The notes beneath the pieces were generated by a model that worked only from the letters and a program-made list of their open reading frames with translations, was not told the DNA's origin and made no database searches. Below, in pieces: positions 22,510 through 33,375 of a stretch of DNA of 64,000 bases (positions within the stretch are counted from its first letter, which is position 1; every line of letters begins with the position of its first letter). The stretch is from Rhabdophis nuchalis. Its lineage: Eukaryota > Chordata > Lepidosauria > Squamata > Natricidae. Made by a program: the position numbers and the translations under genes. The stretch is taken from contig CM077647.1 of the NCBI GenBank assembly GCA_039707465.1, positions 170,744,163 through 170,808,162 of the forward strand. Reading direction: 5' to 3'.

Positions 22510-23405
22510 AGACTGCAGAATGGAAGAGCGAATTTGCAGACGACACCAAGCTGGCAGGAATAGCCAACACTCCAGAAGATAGGCTTAAGATACAGAAGGA
22601 TCTTGACAAACTTGAACATTGGGCACTGTCTAACAAAATGAAATTCAATTGTGAAAAAAGTCAGGTTCTACATTTAGGCAAGAAAAACAAAATGCACAGG
22701 TAAAGTATAGGTGGTACCTTGCTCAATAGTAGCAACTGTGAGAGGGATCTTGGAGTCCTAGTGGACAACCATTTAAATATGAGCCAGCAGTATGCAGCAG
22801 CTGCCAAAAAAGCCAACAGTTCTAGGCTGCATAAACAGAGGGATAGAATCAAGATCACGTGAAGGGTTAATGCCACTGTATAGTGCCTTGGTAAGGCCAC
22901 ACTTGGAATACTGCATACAGTTTTGGTTGCCACGATGTAGAAAAGATGTGGAGACTCTGGAAAGAATGCAAAGAACAACCAAGATGATTAGGGGACTGGA
23001 GACTAAAACATATGAAGAACGGTTGCAGGAACTGGGTATGTCTAGTTTGATGAAGAGAAGGACCAGGGGAGACATGATAGCAGTGTTCCAATATCTCAGA
23101 GGGTGCCACAAAGAAGAGGGAGTCAAACTATTCTCCAAGGCACCTGGGGGCAGGACAAGAAGCAATGGGTGGAAACTAATCAAGGAGAGAAGCAACTTAG
23201 AACTAAGGAGAAATTTCCTGACAGTTAGAACAATTAACCTCTGGAACAACTTGTCTCCAGAAGTTGTGAATGCCCCAACCCTGGAAGTCTTTAAGAAGAT
23301 GTTAGATAGCCATTTGTCTGAAATGGTATAAGGTTCCTGCCCACGCAGGGGGTTGGACTAGAAAACCTACAAGGTCCCTTCCAACTCTGCTATTGTATTG
23401 TATTG
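22510..23405 (+). mobile_element. CR1-type LINE, longest 3' fragment
   Basis: Starts further upstream than the other copies ('acgacaccaagctggcagg'). The frame at 22792-23331 (179 codons) is intact to the natural stop: [40 protein letters not shown], then LEVFKKMLDSHLSEMV. The 3' end is 'ctctgctattgtattgtatt'. This is the end of a reverse transcriptase ORF and the catalytic RT motifs are not included. Confidence 0.9.
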
Positions 23406-23507
23406 AAATGGAAAACAAATGAACCAGAGTGGTTAGGAATGGCAAAGCAGGTGGCTTCATCTGGTTATTTGCATCCCTGGTTTTGTATTGTACAGGTGAA
23501 TTTGAGA

Positions 23508-24350
23508 TACCGTAGTCCTAGGCTTACCCCAGTTCTCTTACTCACAGTTCAAAGTTACTGTTCTGATTTAGGCTTCCCAAAGAGCATGAAGCCAACTCCT
23601 CGTCCCGATAAAACCTCTTTTATTTACGTTAAAGGGAATTCCTTTCCAGCAAAGTCCCGGCCTTTCATGGGATTTCACAATGACAGACCTTTATCAGGCT
23701 TGGAGAGCTGCCAGGCCGATATCTTCTAAACGCCATGCTGTAGCAGCAATTACTTGGCAAGAAATCAGGAACAGATCTTCACCCTAATGAATTCAACTAA
23801 TTGTCTCCTGCAAACTCCACTCCCTTTTGCTCCTCTTTATTCTCTCTGGGAGGGGCCATTCACCGTCCACATGTGCTGTTACTCCCGAGTCGGCCCTTGT
23901 TCCTTAGCTGTTCCCTTCTCCTGGCAGCTCTGCACATGCACACATCGGGAACAGGCTCCAGCTGTTCTTCTGCCCCACTGATGTCCAACTCTGAAGGCAG
24001 CTGATAACTGTCAGATGGCCCTGGCCCCCTCTCTGCCTCTGATGCAGAGCCCTCATCAGAGCCTTCCTCAGACTCCAGGACTGGCCCATGTTCCTCCCCA
24101 ACCCTTCTCACTGTCTGAGTCTGCCAACAGCTCTGCTGGTCATGAGATCGATCCTCTTTTGTTACCTTTTCTGATGAACCAAGTCAATGGGGAAACCAGA
24201 TTCCCTTAACAAGATGGTTACTAACATCAACTGCAGCAATTCACTTAACGACTGCGGCAAGAAAAGTCATGAAATGGGGCAAAATTCTTTAACTAATGTC
24301 TCATTTAATAACAGACATTATTGCCTTGATTGTGGTTGAGGAGTATCGTA
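23508..24350. mobile_element. Tc1/mariner-like element split by an LTR
   Basis: The left end 'cgtagtcctaggcttacccc' and the right end near 24345 correspond to the 'aggtagtcctcgacttac' terminus family seen at 34396, 44537 and 63221. The body phrase 'gttcaaagttac' is cut at 23558 and continues as 'gttacc' at 24161. The right part contains 'gtcaatggggaaaccagatt' and 'gcaattcacttaacgact', as in sister copies. Confidence 0.6.
23559..24160 (-). mobile_element. Solo LTR (Gypsy/ERV-like), same family as 32166-32809
   Basis: Begins (+ strand) TGTTCTGATTTAGGCTTC and is colinear with the 32-kb LTR through 'cctgcaaactccactccc' and 'agctctgcacatgcacaca'. GTTAC occurs on both sides (23554-23558, 24161-24165), a possible 5-bp duplication, but the right terminus lacks the expected CA, so it may be deleted or rearranged. 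A polyadenylation-type AATAAA lies on the minus strand, which fixes the orientation. Confidence 0.6.
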
Positions 24351-24478
24351 TCTTTATTTGCATCACATTTTGCCATGGCCTCTGTGTCTGCTTTGAACTC
24401 ATTTTTTTTCAAATTGAGTCCCAAGGAGAAAAAAGCAGGATATAATCCAGCTGTGCTCTGTAGGTAGCCCTTGATGAT

Positions 24479-25132
24479 GATGATTTCTTCTTCTTCTTCT
24501 TCTTCTTCTTCTTCTTCTTCTTCTTCTTCTTCTTCTTCTTCTTCTTCTTCTTCTTCTTCTTCTTCTTCTTCTTCTTCTTCTTCTTCTCCTCCTCCTCCTC
24601 CTCCTCCTCCTCCTCCTCCTCCTCCTCCTTTTCCTCCCCCTCCTCCTCTTCTCCTCCTTCCCCATCTTCCCTCTCCTCTTCTTCCTCCTCCTCCCCTTCT
24701 TCTTCCTCCTCCCCTTCTTCTTCCTCCTCCTCCTCTCCCTCTTCTTCCTCCTCCTCTCCTCCTCCTTCCTCTCCTCCTCCTTCCCCTTCTCCCCATCCTC
24801 TTCTTCTTCCCCCTCCTCTTCTTTTTCCTCCCCCCTTCTTCCTCCTCCTCCTCTCCTCCCCCTCTTCTTCCTCCTCCTCCCCTTCTTCTTCATCCTCTCC
24901 CCCTTTTCCTCTTCTTCCTCCTCCTCCTTCCCCTTCCTTTTCTACCCCCTCCCCCTCCCCCTCTTCCTCCTCCTCCTCTCCTCTTCCTCCCCTCTTCCTC
25001 TTCTTCCTCCTCCTCTTCTTCCTCCTCCTCCTCCTCCTCCTCTTCATCTTCCTCCTCCTCTTCTCTTCCCCCTCCCCCTCTTCTCCTTCTCTTCCTCCTC
25101 CACTTCTTCCTCCTCCTCTTCTTCCTCATTTA
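24479..25132. repeat. (CTT)n then (CTC)n polypyrimidine tract, ~650 bp
   Basis: Pure CTT at 24485-24587, CTC at 24588-24630, then an imperfect CTC/CTT/CCC mixture. On the minus strand it reads as poly-Glu/Lys/Arg/Gly frames of up to 212 codons, which are artefacts. Confidence 0.95.
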
Positions 25133-25780
25133 AAATGATCCTCTAGAAGAAAACAAATTATCCTAAAAACAGTGTTTTTCCTTCCTACCCCTCATGCTTT
25201 GCCCATTCCAGATATGGACCAATTATTTCGCTTAATGAAGGCGATAAATGAAGGCAATGAAAGAGAATATTTGTAGCTCAGGGTGGAAATGCGGGATCCG
25301 TGGTGGTGCACTCTCTGAGATTGGGTGTTTTGTCTTGCGGACATTTCATTACCAAAACAGGTAACACCATCAGCGCTAGGCAGAGGTGGAGTCTACATCT
25401 ACTGTTCCATTTTGCGCAATGATAACCCCCCACCCACCCCAAAAAATAACACCGCGTACTAAATGTCATTTTGTCGGCACCAGTATAGAGAGAAGGCTTC
25501 TATTGCCTTGTTTGGGTAATGTAAGTATTGGGAAGTTTGTCATTAAAAGAAAATAAAGATAAGGTTTGTTTGAACAGATTCTTCTTGGCCCCAAAGGAAA
25601 CAAGGAATGAAAACTCTGAACAGGGAGAGGGATATTTCTTTCTCTTTCTCTGCATTTTTTTTTAAATGTCTGGAGCCAGAATATTAACTAGATCTTCACT
25701 TTAGAGTAGGCGAGATGATCCTCGGAGCACTATTAGGGGTTTATCTATTGAGACAGAATTATTTTCCCTATTAATGATTA
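25133..25780. other. Intergenic, upstream of OR1 promoter block
   Basis: About 25315-25410 carries 'tttcattaccaaaacaggta' and 'acaccatcagcgctagg', a phrase set typical of squamate Penelope-like repeat ends (low confidence). The rest looks single copy. Confidence 0.4.
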
Positions 25781-26045
25781 GCAAAGTTGGTCTCAAACTT
25801 TTGGCACGGGTGGGAAAGCTTTAATTAAACCGTTCAGCCCATGGTGGTTTAATTAGGGTTAGGCTCTCCAATCTCCCCAGGCATAGAGATCCTTCTCTTA
25901 TCTTTTTTCATGCTGCAAAAAAAAAAAAATGTCTTGTCCAACTCTTTCTTTCCAGAAAGTCTACATAAGAGTGAAGGTTAAGGTGAGACAGATTTCCAAA
26001 AAGCTATCACTTAGCCAAGAGAAGGTGGCAACTGGTTTTTAAGTT
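25781..26045 (+). promoter_or_regulatory. Putative promoter block of OR1
   Basis: Holds the palindrome TTTAATTAAA (25820-25829) and a second TAATTA (25850-25855), both homeodomain-type sites. Then come CTCCAATCTCCCCAGGCA, a possible EBF-like (O/E) site, and a TATA-like 'ctacataaga' (25961). The same order and spacing occurs at 36526 and 54281, upstream of OR2 and OR3. Paired homeodomain and O/E sites near a TATA box are known from vertebrate olfactory receptor promoters. Transcription start and exon 1 donor are not established here. Confidence 0.5.
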
Positions 26046-26084
26046 TGTCCATCAAGGTGGCTAACCTAAAGAGACTGGACTTGT

Positions 26085-26175
26085 CAATTGTCTGAAACAG
26101 TGTAGGGTCTCCTGCTTGAGTAGGGGGTTGGACTAGAAGACCTCCAAGGTCCCCTCCAGCTCTATTCTGATTGAT
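26085..26175 (+). mobile_element. CR1-type LINE, terminal stub
   Basis: Only about 90 bp of the CR1 3' end ('tctcctgcttgagtaggggg' to 'ctccagctctattctgattg'). Confidence 0.75.
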
Positions 26176-26757
26176 TGATTCATTGAACCTCTTACACGCT
26201 TTGATGCTGGATCCTCTGCAAACTTGTGAGTATTTGCTTGTATATATTTGGAACAGTGGTTGTAAGGATCAGTAAAAAGAGTGGGAAAACAGATGAACAG
26301 GTTTCCAATCGGGTGCCTAAAATATTAGGATTTCTTTTTTTTAAAATTATTTTTATTTATTTTTGTAACAAACAAACAAACATAATTTTAAACATATTTG
26401 CCATCACAACACGAAAAAAACAACAACATATAAGTAACCAAACTTAACAATAAAATCCTAATTGTAGGCATAATATTTAACCCCAGCATTTACGCTATAT
26501 AAATATTAGGATTTCCATTCCCAGAATTAGCTCAGAATTTTAAGACCTGATGTCCAGCAGATCTACAGAGTATCAGATTATGGAAGCTTAATTAAAATAA
26601 ACAGGATACCTATTTTACATTGAAATGTATCTGTTTGATCAATGTTGCTTATTTTGAACTGGTGGTAGATCTTAAGGGATTTCTTCCTCATCAGCATAAT
26701 ATAAATATCTGAAAAAGTCTAGAATGTATATGTGTAGTTGTATATATGTTTATATGT
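26176..26757. other. Intergenic in the OR1 5' intron region, no gene seen
   Basis: AT-rich, with 'acaaacaaacaaacataat' short repeats around 26370. No other feature recognised. Confidence 0.4.
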
Positions 26758-27309
26758 ATGGTGAACAATCACTTAAATAGGAGCCAACACAGTTCTAGGC
26801 TGCATAAACAGAGGGATAGAATCAAGATCACGTGAAGTGCTAATACCACTTTACAAGGCCTTGGTAAAGCCATGCTTGGAATACGGCATCCAGTTTTGGT
26901 TGCTATGATGTTAAAAAGATATTGGGATGCTAGAAAAGAGTGCAGAGAAGAGCAACAAAGATGATTAGGGAACTGCAGGCTAAGACATATGAAGAACGGT
27001 TGCTGGAATTAGATATGTCTAGATTGATGAAAAGAAGGACTAGGGGAGACATGATAGCAGTCTTCCAGTATCTTAGGGGCTGCCACAAAGAAGAGGGAGT
27101 CAAGCATTCAATGCACCTGAGGCAGTGGTGGGTTTCTGCAGGTTCGCACCTACTCGCGAGAGCCGGTTGGTGAAATTTAGGGAACCGGTGAGAGGGGGTT
27201 CCACTGGCATACCTGGAAGTAAATCTGGCCTGCCGCTGCCAGTGTCCCAACGGGAAAGAAAGGAAAGGAAAGGAAGGAAGGAAGGAAGAAAGGAAAGGAA
27301 AGGAAAGGA

Positions 27310-27341
<32 letters not shown>

Positions 27342-27755
27342 ATTTATCATCACAATTGAGTCCAAAATTTTGGCTGCTAAGCAAGAGCGTTGTTAAATGA
27401 GTTTCACCACATTTTAAAAGGTGGCCACTCCCACCCTGTCACATGACTGCCAAGCCACGCCCACAAAATAGGCCACACCCACAGAGTAGGTTCTAAAAAA
27501 TTTGAAACCCACCACTGACCTGAGGGCAGGACGAGAAGCAATGGGTGGAAACAAATCAAGGAGAGAAGCAACTTAGAACTAAGGAGAAATTTCCTGACAG
27601 TGAGAACAATTAATCAATGAAACCCCTTGCCTCCAGAAGTGGTGAGTGCTCCAACACTGGAGGTGTTTAAGAAGAGATTGGACAACCATTTGTCTGAAAA
27701 GGTATAGCGTTTCCTATCTGAGCAAGGGGTTAGACTAGAAGACCTCCAAGGGTTA
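26758..27755 (+). mobile_element. CR1-type LINE 3' fragment split by a hAT MITE
   Basis: CR1 from 26758 ('gtgaacaatcacttaaatag') to 27122, resuming at 27518 ('acctgagggcaggacg') and ending with 'gacctccaaggg' at 27750. The interruption is the element at 27123-27517. Confidence 0.85.
27123..27517. mobile_element. hAT-type MITE (395 bp)
   Basis: Perfect 14-bp inverted termini, cagtggtgggtttc and gaaacccaccactg, and a perfect 8-bp duplication ACCTGAGG (27115-27122, 27518-27525). It contains a GGAAA/GAAA purine microsatellite (27257-27341) and a 'ggccactcccaccctgtca' segment related to 7560-7660 in inverse orientation. Confidence 0.92.
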
Positions 27756-27764
27756 GAGTTAGGG

Positions 27765-27975
27765 TTAGAATAGAATAGGACCTTGGTGGTCTTCTAGTTC
27801 AACCCCCGGCTCAAGCAGGAAACCCTATACCATTTCAGAAAGCTGGTTGTCCAATTTCTTTTTAAAAGTCTCCAGTGATGAAACATCCACAGCTTCTGGA
27901 GTCAAGCTGTTTCACAGGTTGATTGTTCTCACCGTCAAAATATTTCTCCTTAGTTCTAGGTTCTGAGTAGGTTTT
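27765..27975 (-). mobile_element. CR1-type LINE, 3' fragment, inverted
   Basis: The minus-strand CR1 3' end begins at 'gaccttggtggtcttctag' and runs to 'tatttctccttagttctagg'. It is arranged tail to tail with the preceding + strand copy, with three 'gttagg'-type units between them. Confidence 0.8.
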
Positions 27976-28137
27976 TTACTTATCACTCGAATGACTAGTT
28001 GTAGGCACGAAGCACTGAGTGAATTATTCTGATTCTAAAATGTATCTCCTGTCTACTGCTGAAGGAAGTAAGTGGGTAGGGTAATATGCTACCGGAAAGG
28101 AAGGGTTTATATGAAGAAAGCTGTACAAATGTTGTAT

Positions 28138-28912
28138 CTAATTAGCTAACAAAATGAAAATCAATGTATAGGAAAGTAATGTCTTACACAGGGAAGAAAA
28201 ACCCAAAGTACACATACAGACTGGGTGAAACCAATCTTAACAACAGTAACTGTAAGAGGGATCTTGGAGTCTTAGTGGGCAACTTATTAAATATGAGCCA
28301 GCAGTGTGCGGCAGTAGCCAAGAAAGCCAACACAATCCTAAGTTGCATTAACAGAGGGATATAATCAAGATCAAGGGAGATACTAATACCACCATATAAA
28401 GCCTTAGTAAGACCACATCTAGAATACTGCACCCAGTTTTGGTCACCACACTATAAAAAATGTTGAGACTCTAGAAAGAGTGTAGAGAAGAGCAACCAGG
28501 ATGATTAGGCTAAAACATACGATGAACGGTTGCAGGAATTGGGCATGGCTAGTCTAGTGAAGAGAAGGACTAGGGGAGACATGATAGGAGTCATCCAATA
28601 TTTGAGGGGCTGCCACAGAGAGGAAAAGGTCAAGCTATTTTCCAAAGCATCTGCAGGCCAGACAAGGAATAATGAATGGAAAATGAAGAAGGAAGGAATC
28701 GACCTAGAAAGAAGGAGACATTTTCTGACAGTGAGAACAATCAACTTAAGGAGCAGAAGTTGCCTTCGGAGATTGTAGGCGCTTCATCACTGGAGGCTTT
28801 CAAGAAGAGACTGCACTGCCCTCTGTCAGAAATGATGTAAGGTCTCCTCCTTGGGCAGACAGGGGGTTGGACTAGATGACCTACAAGGTCCCTTCCAACT
28901 CTGTTAATCTGC
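28138..28912 (+). mobile_element. CR1-type LINE, 3' fragment adjoining OR1
   Basis: Runs from 'ggaaagtaatgtcttacac' to 'cccttccaactctgttaat' (28905). It lies in the intron just upstream of the OR1 coding exon: only about 43 bp separate its end from the splice acceptor. Confidence 0.85.
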
Positions 28913-28939
28913 TAAATTGAATAAGAAGAAAATTATCAT

Positions 28940-28957
28940 CTTTTTCTCTCTCTTTAG
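28940..28957 (+). promoter_or_regulatory. 3' splice site of OR1 coding exon
   Basis: Polypyrimidine run 'tttttctctctctttag' ending in AG at 28956-28957, followed by GTTGAATGGGTAGAC. The exon would begin 34 nt before the ATG, exactly the distance found in the other two receptors. Confidence 0.65.
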
Positions 28958-28991
28958 GTTGAATGGGTAGACCTTTTTCTGCCCCATTGCA

Positions 28992-29900
28992 ATGGAAGGT
29001 CTCAACCAGACAGTGACCCATTTTGTGTTCTTGGGACTGACCAATAACCGGAGCCTGGAGCTGGTTTTATCAGTCATTTTCTCCATCCTGTACTTACTTA
29101 TCCTAGCAGGCAACATCCTCATCCTAGTGACAGTGGCTTGGGACTGCTGCCTCCACACCCCCATGTACTTCTTCCTGGGCAACCTCTCCTTCATTGACAT
29201 CTGCCATTCCTCTGTCACCATGCCCAAGATGCTTTTGGACTGCTTCTTCCACCAGAAGGTCATCTCATTTGGGGGTTGCGTCACCCAACTCTTCTTCCTT
29301 CACCTGTGTGCTTCGGCGGAGATCTTCCTCCTGACCTTCATGGGCTATGACCGTTGCGTCGCTATCTGCTACCCTTTGCAGTACGTCAACCTGATGAACC
29401 TGAAGATCTGCGGGGGTTTGGTCGGAGCCTTGTGGGTTGGGGCAATGATCCACTCCCTTATCCAGATGGTCCTCACCATTCATCTCCCTTATTGTGGCCC
29501 AAATGTCATAGACAGCTTTTTCTGTGATATTCCTCCACTCGTGAAGTTGGCTTGCACAGACACCTACTTCACTGGCATTCTCATCATATCCAGCAGTGGT
29601 CTGATGTCCCTAGTTTGCTTCATGATCTTGATAGCTTCCTACGCTGTCATCCTTATCTCACTGAGAAGACAGACGGCCGAGGGTCGTCGCAAAGCCTTCT
29701 CCACATGCGCGGCCCACCTCCTTGTGATGGTCCTGTTCCTGGGTCACTGCATCTTCATCTACACCCGCCCTGCTTCTAGCTTCCCCACAGACAAGCTGGC
29801 TGCTGTCATCTACACCATGGTCACCCCTTTCCTCAACCCTGTGATCTACACTCTGAGGAACAAAGAAGTAAAGAACTCCATTAAGAAACTCTGGAACTAG
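28992..29900 (+). CDS. Olfactory receptor, family 4-like (OR1)
   Basis: A 302-residue odorant receptor, a seven-helix G-protein-coupled receptor of the ciliary membrane of olfactory neurons that is expected to signal through Golf. Seen: N-glycosylation site NQT (5-7), helix 1 GN (40-41), LHTPMYFFLGNLSFIDIC (54-71), Cys96 for the conserved disulfide, MGYDRCVAICYPL (117-129), extracellular loop 2 cysteines 168, 178 and 188, SY (216-217), KAFSTCAAH (234-242) and PFLNPVIYTLRN (279-290). Family 4 is suggested by CGPNVIDSFFCD and KLACTDTY. Oddities: DRC instead of DRY (shared by all three genes), MGYD instead of MAYD, and GHC where the paralogs have GPC (residue 252). The ATG follows a splice acceptor by 34 nt and aligns with the paralogs. 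Single coding exon, intact. The tail is short compared with OR2. The ligand is unknown. Confidence 0.95.
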   Translation: MEGLNQTVTHFVFLGLTNNRSLELVLSVIFSILYLLILAGNILILVTVAWDCCLHTPMYFFLGNLSFIDICHSSVTMPKMLLDCFFHQKVISFGGCVTQLFFLHLCASAEIFLLTFMGYDRCVAICYPLQYVNLMNLKICGGLVGALWVGAMIHSLIQMVLTIHLPYCGPNVIDSFFCDIPPLVKLACTDTYFTGILIISSSGLMSLVCFMILIASYAVILISLRRQTAEGRRKAFSTCAAHLLVMVLFLGHCIFIYTRPASSFPTDKLAAVIYTMVTPFLNPVIYTLRNKEVKNSIKKLWN

Positions 29901-29937
29901 AGCAAGGTCTTCTTGGCATGGAGATGAGTTTCCCATC

Positions 29938-29938
<1 letters not shown>

Positions 29939-29981
<43 letters not shown>
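29939..29981. repeat. (GT)n microsatellite
   Basis: About 20 GT units, 39 bp after the OR1 stop codon and so possibly in its 3' UTR. Confidence 0.95.
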
Positions 29982-29982
<1 letters not shown>

Positions 29983-30035
29983 TCAGTATATACGGAAGGA
30001 GAGAATTCCACGGAAAAGTTGATCATGATCAACCT

Positions 30036-30690
30036 TTCCATGAGATGGATCTTTAAATATGTGCCAACATTGTGCGGCCACAGCCAAAAAAGCCAATGCA
30101 ATCCTAAACTGCATTAACAGAGGGATACAATCATGATCAAGTGATGTAGTAATACCACTCCATAAAGCCTTAGTAAGACCACATCTAGAGTACTGCATCC
30201 AGTTTTGGTCACCACACTATAAAAAAAAGATGTTGAGACTCTAGAAAAAATGCAGAGAAGAACAACCAGGACGATTAGAGGACTGGAAGCTAAACCATAT
30301 GAAGAACGGTTGCAGAAACCTGGCATGGCTAGTCTAGTGAAGAGAAGGACCAGGGGAGACATGATAGCAGTGATCCAATATTTGAGGGGCTGCCCCAGGG
30401 AGGAGGGGGTCAAGCTATTTTCCAAGGCACCCGAAGGCCAGACAATGAATAATGGTCGGACACTGACCAAGGAGAGATTCAACCTAAAATAAGGAAAAAA
30501 ATTCTGACAATATGAACAATCAACCAATGGAACATAAGTTGTTTTCGGACATTGTGGGAGCTTCATCATTGGAAGCTTTCAAGTAGAGACTGGACTGCCA
30601 TTTATCAGAAATGGTGTAAGGTCTCCTGTTTAGGCGGGAGGTTGGACTAGATGACCTACAAGGTCCCTTCCAACTCTGTTAATCTGTACC
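30036..30690 (+). mobile_element. CR1-type LINE, 3' fragment
   Basis: Begins 'catgagatggatctttaaat' and ends 'cttccaactctgttaatct'. It is close in sequence to the copy upstream of OR1 (28138-28912), with the same 'ctagatgacctacaaggtc' variant. Confidence 0.85.
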
Positions 30691-30868
30691 TATCAACCAG
30701 AGGGAATGTCTTAATGGTACAAGAAGCCCATTGTTCCATGATTGAAGATGTGGGAAGCCTGCTGGGGTTTCATGAATTTGTAAGGTGCTATAACAAGTGG
30801 ACAATTCAACGTTTCACCCCATTGTGAGATGAACAACTAACTGACTAAAGGCAATCGTGCAGTTAGCG

Positions 30869-31118
30869 CAGGGGCCAGCAACCTTAAAAATTCAAAGAGC
30901 CACAAAAGTCCTAACTGGAAGCCCGCCCATTCAATTCTGGAGCTGACTGAAAGTCTGTTTTCCCCATCATAGAGTCTCTTCCTAGTGCGGTATCCTTTTT
31001 CCTCTACCTATCGTAACAAAAAGCCCTATCAATTGTGGAGCCAACTGGCAACAGGGAGCCGTGGCAGAGGGATGAAAGAGCCACAAGCAGCTCCAGAGCT
31101 GCGGGTTGCCGATTCCTG
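30869..31118. mobile_element. hAT-type MITE (250 bp)
   Basis: Ends caggggccagcaacctt and gggttgccgattcctg. 8-bp duplication AGTTAGCG (30861-30868) and AGTTAGTG (31119-31126), one mismatch. Contains 'agagccacaa' near both ends. A right-end fragment of the same family lies at 44715-44796. Confidence 0.82.
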
Positions 31119-31496
31119 AGTTAGTGGGAAAAGCTTTGAACTTAGGATCCTGTGTTGCCTTGAAGATGGATTGGAACTGACTCTCCATAGACAAGAGAGC
31201 GGGAATGGGCAGAGATAAGAGACTTAAGAGTTTCCTGAAAGAAAGACATATTTGATTTTGGGGGTTTTTTTTGGCCAACCAAAGAAAATGAACGACTTTG
31301 GGTATAAAACACTTCAATCTTCAGTTTTAACCACTTGGCAAAATGCCACCTTATTGGCTTTTAGCAGTTGTGGTCCAAAAGTTGTATTTTAATGTATTCA
31401 TACACTTGAATATATTTGTATATAATATTGATTTATATATTTACAGTATGATTATTTATAATGGGGCCAGTTGCTTTTTAAAGATGTTTGTTCTCT
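31119..31496. other. Intergenic, no gene seen
   Basis: AT-rich. No recognisable element. Confidence 0.4.
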
Positions 31497-31790
31497 TCCT
31501 CTCCCTTCTTCTCCCCCTCCCTCCCCTCCCTCTCTCCTTCTCTCTCTCTCAATCCTCCTTCCCTCTCTCCTTCTCTCCTTCTCTACCTCCCCCCCTCTCT
31601 CTCCCCTCTCCCCCTCACTCTCTTCTTTTCTCTCTGTCCCTCTCTCTCCTCCTCTCTCTCTCCTTTCTCTCCCTCCCTCTCTCCTCCTCTCCCTCTCCCT
31701 CTCTCTCTGTTTCCCACTCTCCTTCTCTCCATTCCTCTCTCCCTCCCTCTCTCTTTCTCTTTCTCCCTCCCTCCCTCCCTCTATTATTTT
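31497..31790. repeat. (CT)n / (CCCT)n polypyrimidine tract
   Basis: Imperfect CT-rich tract of about 290 bp on the + strand. The overlapping Ser/Pro/Leu and Arg/Glu frames are artefacts. Confidence 0.95.
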
Positions 31791-32165
31791 GATGATACTG
31801 ATTGGCAGTAAATAGCAATTTTGTACCTCTTTTCTGAGCAACTATTAATAAATGCCGAAAGCTTAGTTGGTTAACTAAAAACCCATTTCCCCAAAGGGAT
31901 CAGAAAGCCAAGTAAAGTTTAACACACTTTGATTCTAGGATGCTATAAGCAAGAAAAAACTTGTTATTGATTAAAGATCAGCATAAAGCTGTTTGAAATA
32001 TGGGCTGGGGCGAACTGAGGCAGACTTGTGTGATTGAAAAGGCACCTTGGGGACTAGTAAAGACATTCTCAAGTTTTTTAAAAAAAGGTCATAGAGTATT
32101 GATCCTTGTTTAGTGACTACCTCATTGGCTGACCATTCACAGTTAGGAGGGTGATGTAAAACTAA
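31791..32165. other. Intergenic, no gene seen
   Basis: Contains a short 'ttgaaaaggcaccttgggga' phrase (32034) from the dispersed repeat noted at the left flank of the window. Otherwise unrecognised. Confidence 0.4.
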
Positions 32166-32809
32166 TGTTCTGACCGAGGCTTCCCCAAAAAGCACGAGGC
32201 AGAATCCTGGTCCTGACAAAACCCCTTTTATTAAACGAATGTGACTTCCTCTCATTCACATTCAGCAAGGCCTGGTAAAGAGTCTTTCAAAGCAATATTT
32301 ATGACCACAGACCTTATCTATCTTGGAAAGCTGCCAGGTAAATATTTTCCAATTGAGGTGCTGTGCAAGGAAAGACTGGGCACAGAGTCTCTGAGATTCA
32401 CGGACAGATCTTCACACTCCTGAAATGAATCTAACGACGGATTGAATGAATTGTTTCCTGCAAAAGCCCACTCCCCTTTCATTCCTATTTTATTTACTAT
32501 GGGAGGGGCCAGTCACCTTCCACCTGTGACTTTACTCCCAAGTCTACTCTGATTTCTGAGCTGTTCTTTTCTTCTGGCAGCTCTGCACATGCACACACTG
32601 GAAACAGGCTCCAGCTGTTCCTCTGCCTCACTGCTGTCTAGCTCCGTAGGCACCTGATCACTGCCAGAAGGCCTCGGCCCTGTCTCTGCCTCTGACACAG
32701 AGCCCTTGTCTGAGCCTTCCCCAGCCTCCAGGACTGTCCCATGCTCCTCCCCATCCTCCTCACTGTCTGACTCTGCTGCAGCTCCGCTGGCTGCTGGCCG
32801 GCCACAACA
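32166..32809 (-). mobile_element. Solo LTR (644 bp) with 5-bp target duplication
   Basis: + strand termini TGTTCTGACC and GGCCACAACA give the standard TG...CA ends in either orientation. ACTAA lies on both sides (32161-32165 and 32810-32814), a perfect 5-bp duplication as made by Gypsy/ERV-type integrases. An AATAAA on the minus strand near 32225 suggests that orientation. There is no internal region, so this is a solo LTR left by recombination. Its sister is at 23559-24160. Confidence 0.85.
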
Positions 32810-32921
32810 ACTAACCTGTGGACATTGCGGGTCTGTAAAACAAAGGGAAGTTGAAGTGAAATCATGTGCATGGTTACCGAGGCTTGCAAAACCTAAAGCG
32901 ATGAGGATTCCTTTCCTAATG

Positions 32922-33375
32922 CAGGAGTGTCAAATTCATTTTCATTGAGGGCTGCATCAGGGTTGTGTTTGACCTCGGGGAGGGGGTCTTGGTCAGGGGG
33001 CTCAACTGATTCAACATCACTTGTGTCAGGGGTGCCTGTGGTGGCTTGAGAGCTTTGCCAGTGAAAACGGAGCTCCTGAGCTCCATTTCTGGCTGCGGCG
33101 GCCTCCTGCAACCCTGCCAGCAAAAATGGAGCTCAGGAGGGCTGCACATGGTCCGATCTCCATTTTTGTGGAGTAAGGCCCTGAGTACCTGTAATGTTCG
33201 TATGAGACTCTGAGCGCCTGCGATGTTCATGCGAGTGAAGCCCTGAGCACCTGCAATACTCACACAAGTGGGACTGTGAATGTACCATACATGCACGTAC
33301 ACATACCTGCTGCCCCCTCTTGTGGTCTACTGGCAAATAGGCTGTGGCCATGGCCCACAGGTTGGGGACCCCTGG
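32922..33375. mobile_element. Composite of two hAT-type element ends
   Basis: The left end caggagtgtcaaattc belongs to the 'caggggtgtcaaa' family; the right end ggttggggacccctgg (about 33361-33376) belongs to the 'caggggtccccaacc' family. The two ends do not match and no common target duplication is seen. One element probably inserted into, or recombined with, the other. An internal 25-30-bp minisatellite-like run 'gagcacctgcaatactca' recurs around 33180-33275. Confidence 0.6.

Noticed and set aside
24409..25133. Poly-Glu/Lys/Arg frames that look like a nuclear acidic protein
   Set aside because: Translations of CTT/CTC repeats in each phase; no unique sequence.
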